A stretch of DNA of 64,000 bases, from assembly GCF_014633365.1 (NCBI RefSeq), contig NC_068339.1:34543316-34607315 (forward strand), in the 5' to 3' direction. This document shows, piece after piece, positions 24,491 through 35,767 of the stretch (positions within the stretch are counted from its first letter, which is position 1; every line of letters starts with the position of its first letter). Made by a program: the position numbers and the translations under genes. Source of the DNA: Diospyros lotus. Taxonomy: Eukaryota; Streptophyta; Magnoliopsida; Ericales; Ebenaceae. The notes below the pieces were generated by a model. That model ran no database searches and was not told the DNA's origin. It saw only the letters and a program-made list of their open reading frames with translations.

Positions 24491-25873
24491 CACTACAAAA
24501 AAATTGATTTTTCGCAGCGGCTTTTTTGCAGCAGTTTCTAAAACAGCCACAAAACATAGTATTTTGTGGTCGTTTTTAAACTGCCTCAAAATACGTTTTT
24601 TGCGGCGGTTTCTTTAACATTTAGCAGCGATTTTGAAAAATCGCCGCAAAATTCATTAAAAATTTAATTTTACGGCGATTTTCAAAAAATTGCCACCAAA
24701 TTTAAAAAATAAATAATTAATTAAAAAATAAAATTGAATTTTGAGGTATTTTTTGCTAAATTTAAATAAAATTAAATAATTAAATAAAATTTAATTAATA
24801 TTTGCGGCGATTTTTCAAAATCGCCACAAATATTTAAGAAATATTAAATAATTATATAAAAATTAAATTTTTTATTTAAAAATAAAAATAATTAAATAAA
24901 ATTTAATTAATATTTATAGCAGTTTTGAAAAACTGCCGCAAATATTTAAAAAATATTAAATAATTAAATAATTTAAAAATATTAAATAAATAAATAAATA
25001 AAAATTAAATTTTTTATTTAAAATAAAAAAATAATTAAATAATTAAAATTTTTAATTTAAAAAAATAAAAAAATATACAGCAAAATTTTAATAATTTTAA
25101 AAAATATATAAAATCTTTATTTTATTTTTTAATCAATTTATTTATTTAATCTAATCTAATTAATTTATTTAAAATTTATTCTATTATCCTTTTAAAACAT
25201 AATCGATCAATTTATGTTTTTCAATTTATTTTTAATTTATTTTAAAAAAATATAGAATATAATTTTGGAAAATGGGATTGATTTAGTATATAAATTATAT
25301 GTGCGAATAATAACTAAGGAGGCTTCACAGATCAATTGGTCTCACGCGCGTACGGGAGGTTGCGGGTTCGAATTAAGGGAAAGGAGAGGCTGGAAATTAA
25401 ATTTCCAGCATGGCCACGTGGCGTGCACGGTGAGGGCCAGTGCGGGCGTGCGGGCCCGCGCCCACGAGCGGTCGGGCACCCAGCCTTCCTTTACCGCATT
25501 GGTACGGTAAATAGTGGCGATTTTAAAATCGCTGCTAAAATTCAAAATTTTTGAATTTTTTGCGGCAGTTCCAAAACTGCCGCTAAAATTCAAATATTTT
25601 GAATTTTTTTGAAAATTCAATATTTTGTAATTTTTTTGCGGCGGTTTTGAAACCAATATTTTAAAATCACCCCTAAATACTTAGTTTGCGGCGATTTAAA
25701 AATCGCCGCAAAAAATAGTATTTAACGGCGGTTATTCCAGCAGTTGCTGAAAACCGTCGCTAAATGCTTCACGACGCTTGATTTAGCGGCGGTTTTCAAA
25801 ACTGCCGCTAAATTACGTGAACTGCCGCAAAATGCAAAAAAAATCGCCACTAAATGCTGATTTTTTTGTAGTG
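24491..25873. mobile_element. Non-autonomous CACTA element (1,383 bp)
   Basis: Ends CACTACAAAAAAAT and ATTTTTTTGTAGTG are inverted repeats of 14 bp. The 3-bp flanks are AAT and AAC, a duplication with one change. Both outer parts are packed with self-complementary units of the form GCGGCGATTTT...AAAATCGCCGC followed by AAA. The centre is very AT-rich (24840-25260). A tRNA-like stretch and a GC-rich patch (25318-25510) lie in the right half. No transposase. Confidence 0.88.
25318..25385 (+). other. tRNA-like (SINE-head-like) segment inside the CACTA element
   Basis: ATCAATTGGTCTCACGCGCG resembles a tRNA D-arm with an A box, and 'gttgcgggttcgaatta' carries a B box (GGTTCGAAT) about 30 bases downstream, as in tRNA-derived SINE heads. 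It does not fold into a full tRNA by eye and no poly(A) tail or target duplication is clear. It may be a SINE remnant or a captured tRNA piece. Confidence 0.4.
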
Positions 25874-26146
25874 AACTTCCCCAAAATCGCAATTCAGCAT
25901 ACACCCATCTTAGGCATTGCCCTCTACCATGTACGATCTTTAATGACAACTTTGAGTCACCCCGTCTCCTATCCGTGTAATTCCCTTACCTAGCTTGGGT
26001 CGCCTTTATATGAGCCCTAATGGTTCGAACCTTCTTCAATGCTTCTCAATAACTTCGGGTACCAACAATGTTAGATATCCAACTTCCCCTCAACACACTA
26101 GCGACCTACAAGGCTTGTTATAAAAACAAACGCCTCATAAGGCAGC

Positions 26147-26790
26147 TTATCCAATACTAAAGTGGTAACTATTATTATAGGCAACTTCCATTAATTGCAA
26201 TCGATCATCGCAACTGCCATGGAACTTCCTTACGCACACCCCCAGCATATCTTCCAATGTCTGAATAATCCTCATTGTCCGCCTGACCGCTGCAGATGAA
26301 ATACAACATTGGACTTCAACCTGGACCCCAAGGCATAATGCCAAGTGTCCTTCAGGCCCACAGATGTGGTCAATACCAAAGCCCATGCCATTTGATGTAC
26401 AGGTTTTGGAAACCTCCCTATCCAGGGTCTTTCCTGATAAGTTTGACCTCTTTTCCAAGTCATTCAAGACAATGCAACGGCGATGCTCAAAATCCCTTTT
26501 TGACAGCCCACAATAACACTTTGGTATCTAAAAGACTTCTTATATTTGCAATGATCATAAATAGCAATCACTTCCCTACCGCTCATACCTTAGCAATATC
26601 CACAAAAAGACTTCTTTTTACCAAAATTCACATTTGCTACTCATAACATACATCTTGTGATTTTCCAACTTGGACAAAGTAATCCTTAAGTACTCCTAGC
26701 GAGTCTCTTCACTCAGCGAGTATATCCCCATGTCATCGATGAAACTATAATACTGATTTTGAGATAACTTACCTCCCTATCTCACCATTC
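26147..26790 (-). pseudogene. Scraps of gypsy reverse transcriptase and integrase (element D)
   Basis: Read on the minus strand, 26755-26600 gives a VIVSSMTW-like and a frame-shifted FIDDMGIYS-like catalytic motif, followed by a YLRITLSK-like and a SKCEFW-like stretch of reverse transcriptase. At 26290-26150 the frame gives [16 protein letters not shown] and VAYNNSYHFSIG, the end of the integrase core. Everything between is deleted or unrecognisable. Inactive. Confidence 0.65.
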
Positions 26791-28053
26791 CCTAATACCA
26801 TCTTGACTACATGACAATCTTAGAAAATGCCCCACCTCAACAGCTATTCCAACAAATCATCCTCTTAGGGCAGGTGTTATTTGTTCTATAGAGTCACTTA
26901 TTTCAAGTACCACCATTTCAACAACATGCTTGCTTATCCCATTTAATCGTCGCTCCCCACGCATTTCTCCTAATCATCATAGGTCCTTACTCTGCCGACC
27001 CATTTTCTTTCCACCAAATTAATGATAACGCCTTCCTCATTATTACACATTATCTTATGCTTACCCATATGCCATCAACATAATATAATATTGCACATCA
27101 TAAGCGTACATCTATATATATTAACAACCTTATTATTTTTATTTATCTTGGAAAACCACATCCAGTAGAAACACAATCGTCAAATGGAAGGAAAACGGGT
27201 GACTATTCACGACCATTCGACGGCTCCTTGCCATCAGTCGACAACTACTATGCTGAATCAGGCTCTCACATTATGGTTTCTTTCCCTTAACTTCTCGTTA
27301 ACCAATGAATCGCATTACATTTTTATATGGTTTAACCTAGTTTATGTTTTACATATATACATACGCGGGCGTTCATACGGTAGCTCTAGTCTTTCTTTTT
27401 CCTCTAATTCACCATGCACACCATCATACCAAAATCACGCTAGTGGTTAAGGCAGGTAATACATGTGCCTCTCATAAAACTCCAATTTAGATCCAACTTT
27501 CTTCTCCCCATTAATACAATCATATACTTAAGGGCTATGCAATGTTCGTCCTGCTTCTCATGGCACAAGACGTGGCCATGGCCTCACATTCTCTTCCCAT
27601 CACTCTGTTCTTCTCTCCCTCTCTATTTCTAAGTTCTTCTTCTTCATCTTAGAGCTTCAAGAAAGGAATTAGTGGCTGAGATTAAGGGGATTTGGTGGAG
27701 TCTAAGAGGCCAAACCTTGTGGTTCTTCTTCTTTCCCAAAATTTTAATCGTTAGAAACTAGGCAAGTTTCCCCCTAGGATATTTCTTGTTGATATATTTA
27801 GAGTTTTTCCCTTCCATAGTAGTCCTCAAATGCCAACTTTTGGGTGAAAGTTAGAAAACCCATCATTTTGGAAAGGGGTTTTGGGGAAATTCGATCGGTT
27901 GTGTCTCGTGTCTTTTTCTTTGAATTTTTGGTTAACTGTTCATATCATCTAAATGGAGACTTGTATCTCTCCATGTTTTTAAAATGAATGAGGCATTTTT
28001 GTTATGGTGTAGTTACATGCATGAAATTGGTGAGAATGCATGTACTTTTTTTT

Positions 28054-28076
28054 GGGGGGGGAGGGGGGGGAGGGGG
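28054..28076 (+). repeat. G-rich homopurine tract
   Basis: Runs of eight to nine G separated by single A, preceded by T8. It could form a G-quadruplex; it may be a slipped polypurine tract. Confidence 0.6.
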
Positions 28077-28094
28077 TTCTGAAGCTCTTAGCTT

Positions 28095-28345
28095 CTACTT
28101 GTCGACAGCCCTTGGGAGGCTGTCGACTATTTTAAAGAAAAGATCGATAAGTCTCGTGCAGTGACTATTGACTGTTAGATGCCGAGAAGGTATTTTCAAA
28201 CTATCGACAGGTTAGTTGAGGCTGTCAATAGTTACTTCTTGAAGTCTTCAAGTTGTCGAAAGGCTGGTTGAGATTTTCAACAATTCCCTCCTGAAACCCT
28301 TACAGTCATCGATCGTTTCTATTTAATTGTCGATCGGTTGTTCCC
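28095..28345 (+). repeat. Degenerate repeats around GTCGACAG / CTATCGACAG
   Basis: Alternating forms such as TGTCGACAGCC, GGCTGTCGACTA, CTATCGACAGG, GGCTGTCAATAG, GTTGTCGAAAGGC and ATTGTCGATCGG recur every 30-60 bp, direct and inverted. Function unknown; similar motifs occur in some plant LTRs. Confidence 0.5.
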
Positions 28346-30559
28346 TTATTGCTTGATACCTTAAATTATACATCCAACTTGCCCCAAATTAGTGTGGGAA
28401 CTTCTAGCAAGCCCTCCAACCTCCTAAGATTGCAATTTATTCATGGAGGGTGGGAACTATGTGTGTGTGGCAAGATTTGTGTATTATTCATTAAATTTTG
28501 GGTAAATGAAGGAATGGGGCTATGGGTGCTACTTATTGCATTACGCATAACAAGGGGAGAGGTTCTTATAAAATGTCTTCGCGGTAAGAAAACGGCATAT
28601 GTTCATGATAAAACATGTTAGATACATGGGTACACATGTGCACATTTAAGCTTTTAAAAGGCTAGGTGTTGATGAGAAAACTAAGGATATCCTCACATGT
28701 CGATAGGCTTATACCCAATCGTGGTTATCATGCCGGTGGACTTATATTGCTTGTGGGAGCTTCGGCTCATAATGTCGCCTAGGTTGGACTAGGTCGTGGG
28801 TGGATGATGGTCAACACTTTATATGACGTATATTTATTGGACTAGGGCATGGGTGGACTTTTGTCGCTTGTGAGATTACTTTTGTTTGATGCTGGTGGAA
28901 CCATTGTAACTCGCGGAGGCTTCAACATAGCATTAATGCTACGAGTGCAAGGCTCGCAGTGACAGATCTAATGTTATGGACCATGTGACAGAGAACTAAT
29001 GTGTTGGCTCACGATTAAGGCGGTGGCCCATTGGCCGGAGCAACATGGTGAACTGCAGGTGACAATCAGATGTCGAAGATCTAGAGTAACACCATAGGAA
29101 TTATGTTGAGTAAGGGTCTAGGTTTCGTAGGACCGATAATCTTCCGTGAAGGTCATGGTGACCGAGGGACTGAGGTAGCATGGCTAATGTTAATGACCTG
29201 TGTATCGTTGCGAGTAGACGCTTAGTGTCGAAAGTAAGCTCGGTTGAGTAGCTAAGAGATTGCGAGTTAGGAATCGAACCTATTCTACGTATAGGATGAT
29301 GTAGCCGTCTAGGTGAGTATAGATTGCTTAAAACCAGTTCGAAGAAGGAAGTAGATCCGAAGGGAACATGGTGTGAAGGGATACCGAACTTGTGAGAGAT
29401 GAGTTGGGTAAGTGCATGGAGGGTAAGTGGGGCACAGTGCACTAAGGCTAAGTGAGGGTAAGCCTCTTATGTAGCAATGAAGCGGTGATGAAATGGTCCA
29501 AAAAATGTTGAGGTCGTATAGTGGTGGCTCAAGATGTCTAGAAAATGGAACCCAAGGAACGAGGAATAGCTCTAGCATGGAATAATGCTACAGGTGATAC
29601 CTACCAGTGACGGGTCTAATGCTAGGGACCACTAAATACAGATGGCAGATCGCCATTGGGTTAGCTCATGAAGAGGGACCGCGACCCTCTATGTGGGGTA
29701 ACCAGTCTTCTGTGAAGACAATTAGATGCCAAAAACCTAGGGTGAACTATAGGTTATGTCTGGGCTAAGCCTGATTTTCATGGGGATTGAAGTGTCGTGG
29801 TAGTGCTGCAAGCATTGCGCGGCAGTTTGGAAGTTTTTGAAATGGGTAAGTGATGTCTTTTGGGATGTTGACAAGATGCATGACGATGTGTTGTGTTAAG
29901 GGATCCTAGCAGATTTGTGGCTGGAATTGATTGGGGTTGATCTGGTAAATTGGGATGGTGGACCCAATGTGACCTTGTGGCAATGCAAGAAAATAAGGTT
30001 GATTGGAAGAGTTGGTAAATGACCCTAGGGTGTTATGTGAAGTAAGTGACGTGAGGGAAACACTTACGAGATAAAAGCCAACCATGAAATGGGAATACTG
30101 AAATGTGTAAGGGTTTCTAGTATAGCTCTAACCCTGTAATGGAAGTTGTGATAGGTTGAACATGTGGCTATAGTATGGTTGCAGAATCTGTGAAGGGGTC
30201 ACAGTTTCACAATCAAGTGTAAATCTTGAATGTGTCTATGTGATGAGGAGAAGGCATCCTCATGTAGTACTGGATGCATTTTCAGTTGATGACACAGAGC
30301 CGATTGCTAGTTGGTAGCACCTGTAATGGCAAGGTTGGGAGTGGGAGGTTCGAGGACTATGAACATAAAGCTTTGTTGATTGTCGTGTATGCCATCAATA
30401 TGAAGGTTCAACAAGATCTGGTGGTAAGATCGGCTAAATTTGAGTAAAAGATCCAAAGCTTCTAAGGTGGTTAGTCGGAGTAGGGATGTGCAGCTCGGTT
30501 GAGCGTTGCTTCGAAGCGAGGGTCAAAGATAGTAGTTTCAAGTGTGGCATGGGTTAGAA

Positions 30560-30690
30560 CTTGGGGATTTTTTCCCCAGAAAATCTTAACATAAGGCAAC
30601 AACACTTGATGAACTTCCTAAAAGGCTACGACTACAACATGAGGTATCACCCAAGGAAAGCCGACATGATGGCAAGCGCTTGAGTGGGAG
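30560..30690 (+). pseudogene. RNase H remnant of a gypsy pol (element C)
   Basis: The translation reads QKILT or NLNIRQQHLMNFLKGYDYNMRYHP, then KADMMASA, matching the end of gypsy RNase H ([38 protein letters not shown]). A stop replaces the LSR. About 200 bp upstream a frame-shifted EHKALLIVVYAI may be the preceding helix. Confidence 0.6.
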
Positions 30691-32628
30691 GTTGAGTCCT
30701 ACAGCAGTGTGTGAAAGTGTGAGTTCCACAAATGTGGCTATGGTGATTTCAGTGAATGGAGATTCATTGAAATGAGAGATGATGCTTGCTAGTGTAATGC
30801 CTAGAGGAATGCTGTGTTGGTAGCAAGCTTGACAATTCAGCTAGATCTAATCGACTAGATTGATGGATGTTAAGGGTGAATTTGAAATTTTTTCAATGGG
30901 TAATGAGAGCTCAATTGAGTAATTCATAAGAATGAGATTGGTTTCCATGAATGGGATTTAGGTGAGTGATTAGATCATCTAATAGTTGTGAGTGATACGG
31001 CTAGAGGGATGCCCTGGTGTGTGGGCAATTGATGAGAACTAACCTCGTGGTTAAAGGTTAATAGTCATGAAAGAAATCAACTAGTGGGGTCGATCGATGG
31101 CCGACTGGGGGTCGCCGGTGGCAATTGAAGGCGCCGATCAGTGATAGCCGCAATGGCGAGCAACGACCAACCATAGTTGTGTGGAGTCGTAATGGGTGGC
31201 TAGTCAGTGGCACTGGTGGCTTTGGAGGAGTGGTTGCAACTAGTGCGGTGGCGAGCGATGGCAGGAGGCTATCTTGGCCGACGATGGTGGCATTAGAGCC
31301 AATATGACTACCAACTGAATGATGTGAGACCGATTAAAGTGAAAGGTATAAGAAGAATTCGAAAGAAAAATGAGTTTCTCGAGGATTAGTAAGCTATTCA
31401 ATGAATGACAAGGTAATGAGGGAAAGGCTAATCCAAGATGGAGATCGTGGTGGTTGAGATGATATGTGAGATTCGAGATGCAACGACCTTGGTGGGAGAC
31501 TCATTATTGTCATGGTATTGACATTATCAAGGATACCCATTGTGTAAGGTAGACTTTCGAAGTTAGGTGTTAGTTGTGGTCTAAGAAGGAAGTTGTTAGG
31601 GGATGGTTATAAAGCGTCATACCTTTTGAGGGCAAAGCTATGGTAAGAAATTGTGGAAAACTGAGGTATGGGTGTAGAACATTTAAGAGGGGTTTCCCGC
31701 TGAGAGCTCCCAGATATAGGTAAGTGACCCTAGTTGGTGAGTAGCAACGACTAATAAGAAGACCTAGTTGTGTTCAATATGCAAAGAACCCCTAGTTGAG
31801 AAAGTGTTATGATGGATGCATTATTAAGATCGAGGTGTGGACTCGAGTAGTGCATGTTATCAGCTGAGGCATGAAGTTACCCACTATGAGGTATGGGTGT
31901 GTGGGTTATGCGTAAGTTAGCGATAAGCGAGGGTTGGTTGGTCATGGTAGCAAACCATGTGATGAATGGTCGATTATGGCTAAGGAAGCCAGATGGTTAA
32001 TTCCCATATAGTGTTAGCATGGTTATAGTCGATCGGTAATGAAATGTTTCTATGAGGATCAACTCAAGCTATGGATGTATGTGATTGAGGATGACAGAAT
32101 GCCATAGTGGAATGGGTGTCAAAGTGTCTTATGGGCATTAAAAGTGACATTGTTGTGGTTGATCAGTGCTAAGACATTGCTGTGTTTGATCAGTATAAAA
32201 TTGTGGCCATGTGTGATTGGTAGGGGAAACGTTGCCATGTGTGATCGATGTAAAATCATTGTTGACTGATCAGTGATGCAATATTAGCGTGTTTTGGTTT
32301 CGATTGATGTGGGAAATAGGAAGTTGACTGCAAAGGAATGTTTTGAGGTAGTTGAAAACCATCAAGAGATGGACATCATTGCAGTAGACATGACTAGCCA
32401 CTAATTGTGGGATTTGGTGGGAGACCAAAGTGGCATTAGTGATGAATATCCTTGGGAGTTAGAAGACTGGTAACCTAAGTAGAAGCTCGAGTAGTGGTAA
32501 CTCAAGCGAATGATGAGTAAAGACGACTCTATGGGATTCCTATGTTTTGGAATAAGGAAATGGCTTGAGAACGGGATTATCTCGAGCAAAGGAATTGTGA
32601 AAGTGAATTTCGAGGATAAAATTCTTTT

Positions 32629-32642
32629 TAAGGGGGATGGGA
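32629..32642 (+). other. Polypurine tract of element C
   Basis: AAGGGGGATGGGA directly before the LTR start, preceded by TTTCGAGGATAAAATTC as in element A. Confidence 0.75.
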
Positions 32643-33138
32643 TGTAACACCTTGTGTTACCGATGTTAAAGGAATGAAAGAAAATTTTGAAAGTGCCCTT
32701 TGAGAAAGGAGTGAGGAATGAGATGATAAATGGTTGAATCAACAATAGGGAATTCCCTGGGACTTGGATGTCCAGGGAAGAGGGCATGAGATTGGTGAGC
32801 GTCTCGAGATGAGGCTAGTGACGCTGAAAGAAATCAGATCGGGAATAGTTTTTGAAATAATTTTTTTATAAGTTCAAATAGGTGTAGGGGACATCCGGGA
32901 AGTCAGAGGGACCCTAGGGGTGGTCCGGTTTTGTGAGTGAGGCAACCCTAAAGCATTTTAAGGTGGAATAAAGGTCCCGTGCAAGCGTGGGGATGAAATC
33001 GATCTTTCTGAGTAAAAGCTAGATATTAATTTTCGAAGAAATCAAGTTTTGTGTGGCTTGATGGTAATTATGGGTAAGGGATATAAATTTGTATGAAAAT
33101 ATCCCTATGTTAGTCTTGAAATGTGGTAGGAAAAATGA

Positions 33139-34207
33139 ATGGCCAAGATGAAGGGTTGGAAGCCAAGTAAGTGTCAAGGAGTGACACTTGGCAAGCTCTT
33201 GTCCAAGAGAATGAGAGATTTAATTAAATCAAAATGGAAAAGAAAAATGGCCAATCTTGCATTTATGAGGGTCATCATTGTGTGGATTAAAAGAAAATCC
33301 AAAATGAAATGGATATTAGTCTCTTATTAATGGTTTAAAATGGGAGAATTCTTTAAATAAAAAAGAAATTGAATTATATCTCTCAAGTAGTCACTCAAGT
33401 GATGAGTGAAAAATTGTCAAGATTTATTTAATTGAGAAATGGGGAATTTTATGGGAAAGTAAGACTTAATCCAAGGGTGGAGATTTAATCTTGGAATTGG
33501 ATTTAATCCAATGGTGGAGATTAAAGGCTTTAAGTTGGCATGGATTGCCAAATGTGTAGATATTTATATAAAGGAAGAATGAGGTGGATGGTGGAGATTT
33601 ATTCTCCAAAGAAATCCATGGTTGAGATTTAATCTTGTTTAAGGACATGGATTGTGTGTTTTTCTAAGTGGTAGAGATTAAGTCTTAGAAAAGGCAAAGT
33701 TATCCAAGGGTTGAGATTTAAAGAGACCCATGGCATGGATTGTGTTTTCTTTCAAAGGTTGAGATTTGCTCTCATAAAGAAAGATCAAGAGGTAGGATTT
33801 GATCTTGGATTTGTGTGATGTCAAGACCAAAAGAAATTTTTTCTAAGAGAAGAAAAAAAAGAAAGGAATTTCAAGAGAGTAATTGGGTGAAGCTTTCCAA
33901 TGTGAAGGAAAGAAAGAAAAAAAAGAAGGAAATAGAGAAAGAAAGAAAAGAAAAAGGAAGAAGGGAAAGGTCAGGAAGAATGATAAGGGAAAATCTTCAT
34001 TTTCTTGTTGTGAAAATCCTTTTTGTTTCTCTTGATGGTGGCTTAGTTTCTTTAAATTTTATTTCAAGATTGTTATTGAGAAGAAGTATTTGGGTAAGCA
34101 TTAAGGAATCTCAAGGTAAGGGATGGCCCCATGAGGGTGGCCTTGCATTGTTTGTATGTTTCATAAACTTCTTATGTTACATTTGGCATGCTCTTCTATG
34201 TACATGA
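33139..34207 (+). other. LTR leader region, no gene
   Basis: Repeats of 'gtggagattt' and 'gagatttaatcttg' phrases, then a purine-rich AAAGAAAGG stretch (33830-33980). Open frames here are low-complexity Lys/Arg-rich and not credible genes. Confidence 0.6.
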
Positions 34208-34320
34208 AACTTATGGCCATAAGTGTAGTTGGGGATATGGTGGGAAAGGTGGGTTGATGTTGTAACATCTCACATTGACCGATAGAAATGACCAGAACAA
34301 CTTATCATGATGGACCTATG

Positions 34321-34388
34321 CGAACTTCCCAGGGAGTCACCCATCCTTGAGCTTCCCCAGCTCAAGCACGCTTAACCCGCGAGTTCTT
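34321..34388 (-). ncRNA. 5S-rRNA-like domain, outer Cassandra left LTR
   Basis: On the minus strand GGATGGGTGACT stands for the 5S C box (GGATGGGTGACC) and GGGTTAAGCGTGC for the A box (AAGTTAAGCGTGC), so both are changed. Confidence 0.8.
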
Positions 34389-34635
34389 TTCCTACATTCA
34401 GCCCAAAAGGTATCCAGCTGATAGTGTTTCTTTTCTTACTTATCCTCGATATATACTACTCTTCTCTAGGCTCTTGAGATATTACATTCTCCCTCCCTCC
34501 TTGAGCACATGATGTCCTCATCAGGCGACCTTACAACTAGTCCCAAATCTTCTCCCCTTTAGGGTTGTCATCCTATGTAACATCCTGTTCGAGCAATAGG
34601 AAGATCCGGAACAACTTATCTTGATGGGCTTACAC

Positions 34636-34702
34636 GAACTTTCCAGGGGGGTCACCCATCCCTGGATTATCCCAAGTTAAGCACGCTTAACTTGGGAGTT
34701 CT
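34636..34702 (-). ncRNA. 5S-rRNA-like domain, inner Cassandra left LTR
   Basis: The minus strand has an intact AAGTTAAGCGTGC A box and an intact GGATGGGTGACC C box, with the AAGTTCGTGT-type end nearby (one extra T). The stretch between the boxes differs from true 5S rRNA, so this is not a ribosomal gene. Confidence 0.85.
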
Positions 34703-34998
34703 TTGCCAACATTCAGCCCAAAAGGTATCCAGCTGGTGTTGTTTCCTTCCTTACACTATCCTCGATATATACTAACTTCTCTGGGCTCTCGGGGTATTAC
34801 ATTCTCCCCCCCTTGAGCACATGACGTCCTCGTCGTGCAACCTTACAACCGGTCCCAGATCTCCCCCCATGCATGGCCGATGTGGGATTCGCCTAAGGTG
34901 CCTACACGCACCCCCCATAGGGGCCTCACACCCCCCTCGGGACTCAGCCTCCTCGCTGAGGTTTGCCCCACCACCGCGCTCAGAGGCTCGGGGGTCGG

Positions 34999-35009
34999 CT
35001 CTGATACCA
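34999..35009 (-). other. Primer binding site of the inner Cassandra element
   Basis: TGGTATCAGAG on the minus strand, next to the right LTR, is an exact match to the initiator methionine tRNA primer site. Confidence 0.85.
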
Positions 35010-35070
35010 TTTGTAACATCCCGTTCGAGCGATAGGAAGATCCGGAATAACTTACCCTGATGGGTCTACA

Positions 35071-35138
35071 CGAACTTCCCAGGGGGGTCACCCATCCCTG
35101 GATTACCCCAGGTTAAGCACGCTTAACTTGGGAGTTCT
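35071..35138 (-). ncRNA. 5S-rRNA-like domain, inner Cassandra right LTR
   Basis: A box AAGTTAAGCGTGC and C box GGATGGGTGACC are exact on the minus strand, followed by CCTGGGAAGTTCGTGT, close to the 3' end of plant 5S rRNA. This is the 5' LTR of the element. Confidence 0.88.
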
Positions 35139-35403
35139 TTGCCAACATTCAGCCCAAAAGGTATCCAGCTGGTGTTGTTTCCTTCCTTACACTATCCTCA
35201 ATATATACTAACTTCTCTGGGCTCTCGGGGTATTACATCCTAGAAGCCTGTTAGAAGCAGCTCCTTGTTCAGGCCCTCCCGCTCCCGCGCCACTTCCCGC
35301 CCTCATCGGACCACCTTCACCAAGGGTAGACTCTGATGCCACCCGTAACATCCTATATCTAGTAATAGGAAGGACTAGAACAACTTACCCTGATGGGCCT
35401 ATC

Positions 35404-35471
35404 CGAATTTTCCAGGGGGTCACCCATCCTTGAGCTTCCCCAACTCAAGTACGCTTAACCTGGGAGTTCTT
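35404..35471 (-). ncRNA. 5S-rRNA-like domain, outer Cassandra right LTR
   Basis: C box intact (GGATGGGTGACC); A box reads AGGTTAAGCGTAC, two changes from the 5S form. Confidence 0.8.
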
Positions 35472-35767
35472 TGCCTACATTCAACCCAAAAGGTATCCAG
35501 CTGGTGTTGTTTCTTTCTTTACTTATCCTCGATATATACTACCCTTCTCTGGGCTCTTGGGGTAATACAGATGCCTCAAATCTTGTTGGGTTGTGAGGAC
35601 AAAGAGACCTAACCAAACATGCATGCACTTGGCATTACATATTATTGTTTATGTTCATATTTACATGCATTGCACCCTTACTGAGCTTTATATCTCATGA
35701 GGTTTTCATCCTCACCTTGTAGGTTTCTCATATGCCAAGAGGTTGGGGATTTTGCAAACTTGAAGCC

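Larger units (their letters stand above)
24083..27500 (-). mobile_element. Decayed gypsy element, minus strand (element D), edges uncertain
   Basis: On the minus strand the polypurine tract is at about 24114-24124, followed by TGTTAGTGGTTC... as the first bases of its 3' LTR, which element A then interrupted. Further right are scraps of integrase (26147-26290) and reverse transcriptase (26600-26790). The block between these two is too short to hold RNase H and the integrase front, so there is an internal deletion. A CACTA element sits at 24491-25873. I see no clear 5' LTR; the right limit given is a guess. Confidence 0.6.
27500..32642 (+). mobile_element. Decayed plus-strand gypsy interior (element C), 5' part unclear
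   Basis: The right end is firm: a polypurine tract (32629-32642) followed by an LTR start at 32643. A remnant of RNase H lies at 30560-30690. Upstream, 28900-29010 and 29575-29660 share a diverged phrase 'ag(c/t)gacag(a/g)tctaatg...ggacca', suggesting an old duplication. 27540-28040 looks like a pyrimidine-rich leader or LTR, not a gene. I find no intact gag, protease or integrase and no 5' LTR boundary. Confidence 0.5.
34576..35237 (-). mobile_element. Cassandra-type TRIM element (inner), minus strand
   Basis: LTRs 34576-34801 and 35012-35237 are each 226 bp and nearly identical. The interior is 210 bp. An exact 5-bp duplication TCCTA flanks it (34571-34575, 35238-35242). On the minus strand the order is LTR, primer site complementary to initiator methionine tRNA (35009-34999), GC-rich spacer, polypurine tract (34812-34802), LTR. 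It inserted in the same orientation into the interior of an older copy. No protein coding. Confidence 0.95.
34261..35569 (-). mobile_element. Cassandra-type TRIM element (outer), minus strand
   Basis: Two 226-bp LTRs (34261-34486, 35344-35569) bound it. The short interior is split by a second Cassandra copy (34576-35237). Flanks GATGT (34256-34260) and GATGC (35570-35574) are a 5-bp duplication with one change. Each LTR has a 5S-rRNA-like domain on the minus strand, the mark of Cassandra elements, which have no genes and use RNA polymerase III signals. Right LTR starts CGTAAC in place of TGTAAC. Without the insert the element is about 640 bp, the usual size. Confidence 0.92.

Noticed and set aside
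25318..25385. A true tRNA gene
   Set aside because: No acceptor stem pairing or anticodon arm visible; kept only as a tRNA-like segment.
28054..28076. Functional polypurine tract
   Set aside because: No LTR start (TG...) follows it and no pre-tract 'TTCGAGGAT' phrase precedes it, unlike at 18909 and 32629.
29101..29578. Two minus-strand frames of 89 and 113 codons
   Set aside because: Overlapping frames in decayed transposon sequence, Ser/Leu/Pro-rich, no family match.
33815..34207. 130-codon Lys/Arg-rich plus frame
   Set aside because: A purine-rich repeat inside the LTR leader of element C gives it; no homology recognised.
34636..35471. Possible 5S rRNA genes
   Set aside because: Only the A and C boxes and the 3' end agree with 5S rRNA; the stretch between differs and the copies sit inside 226-bp LTRs with target duplications, which is Cassandra.
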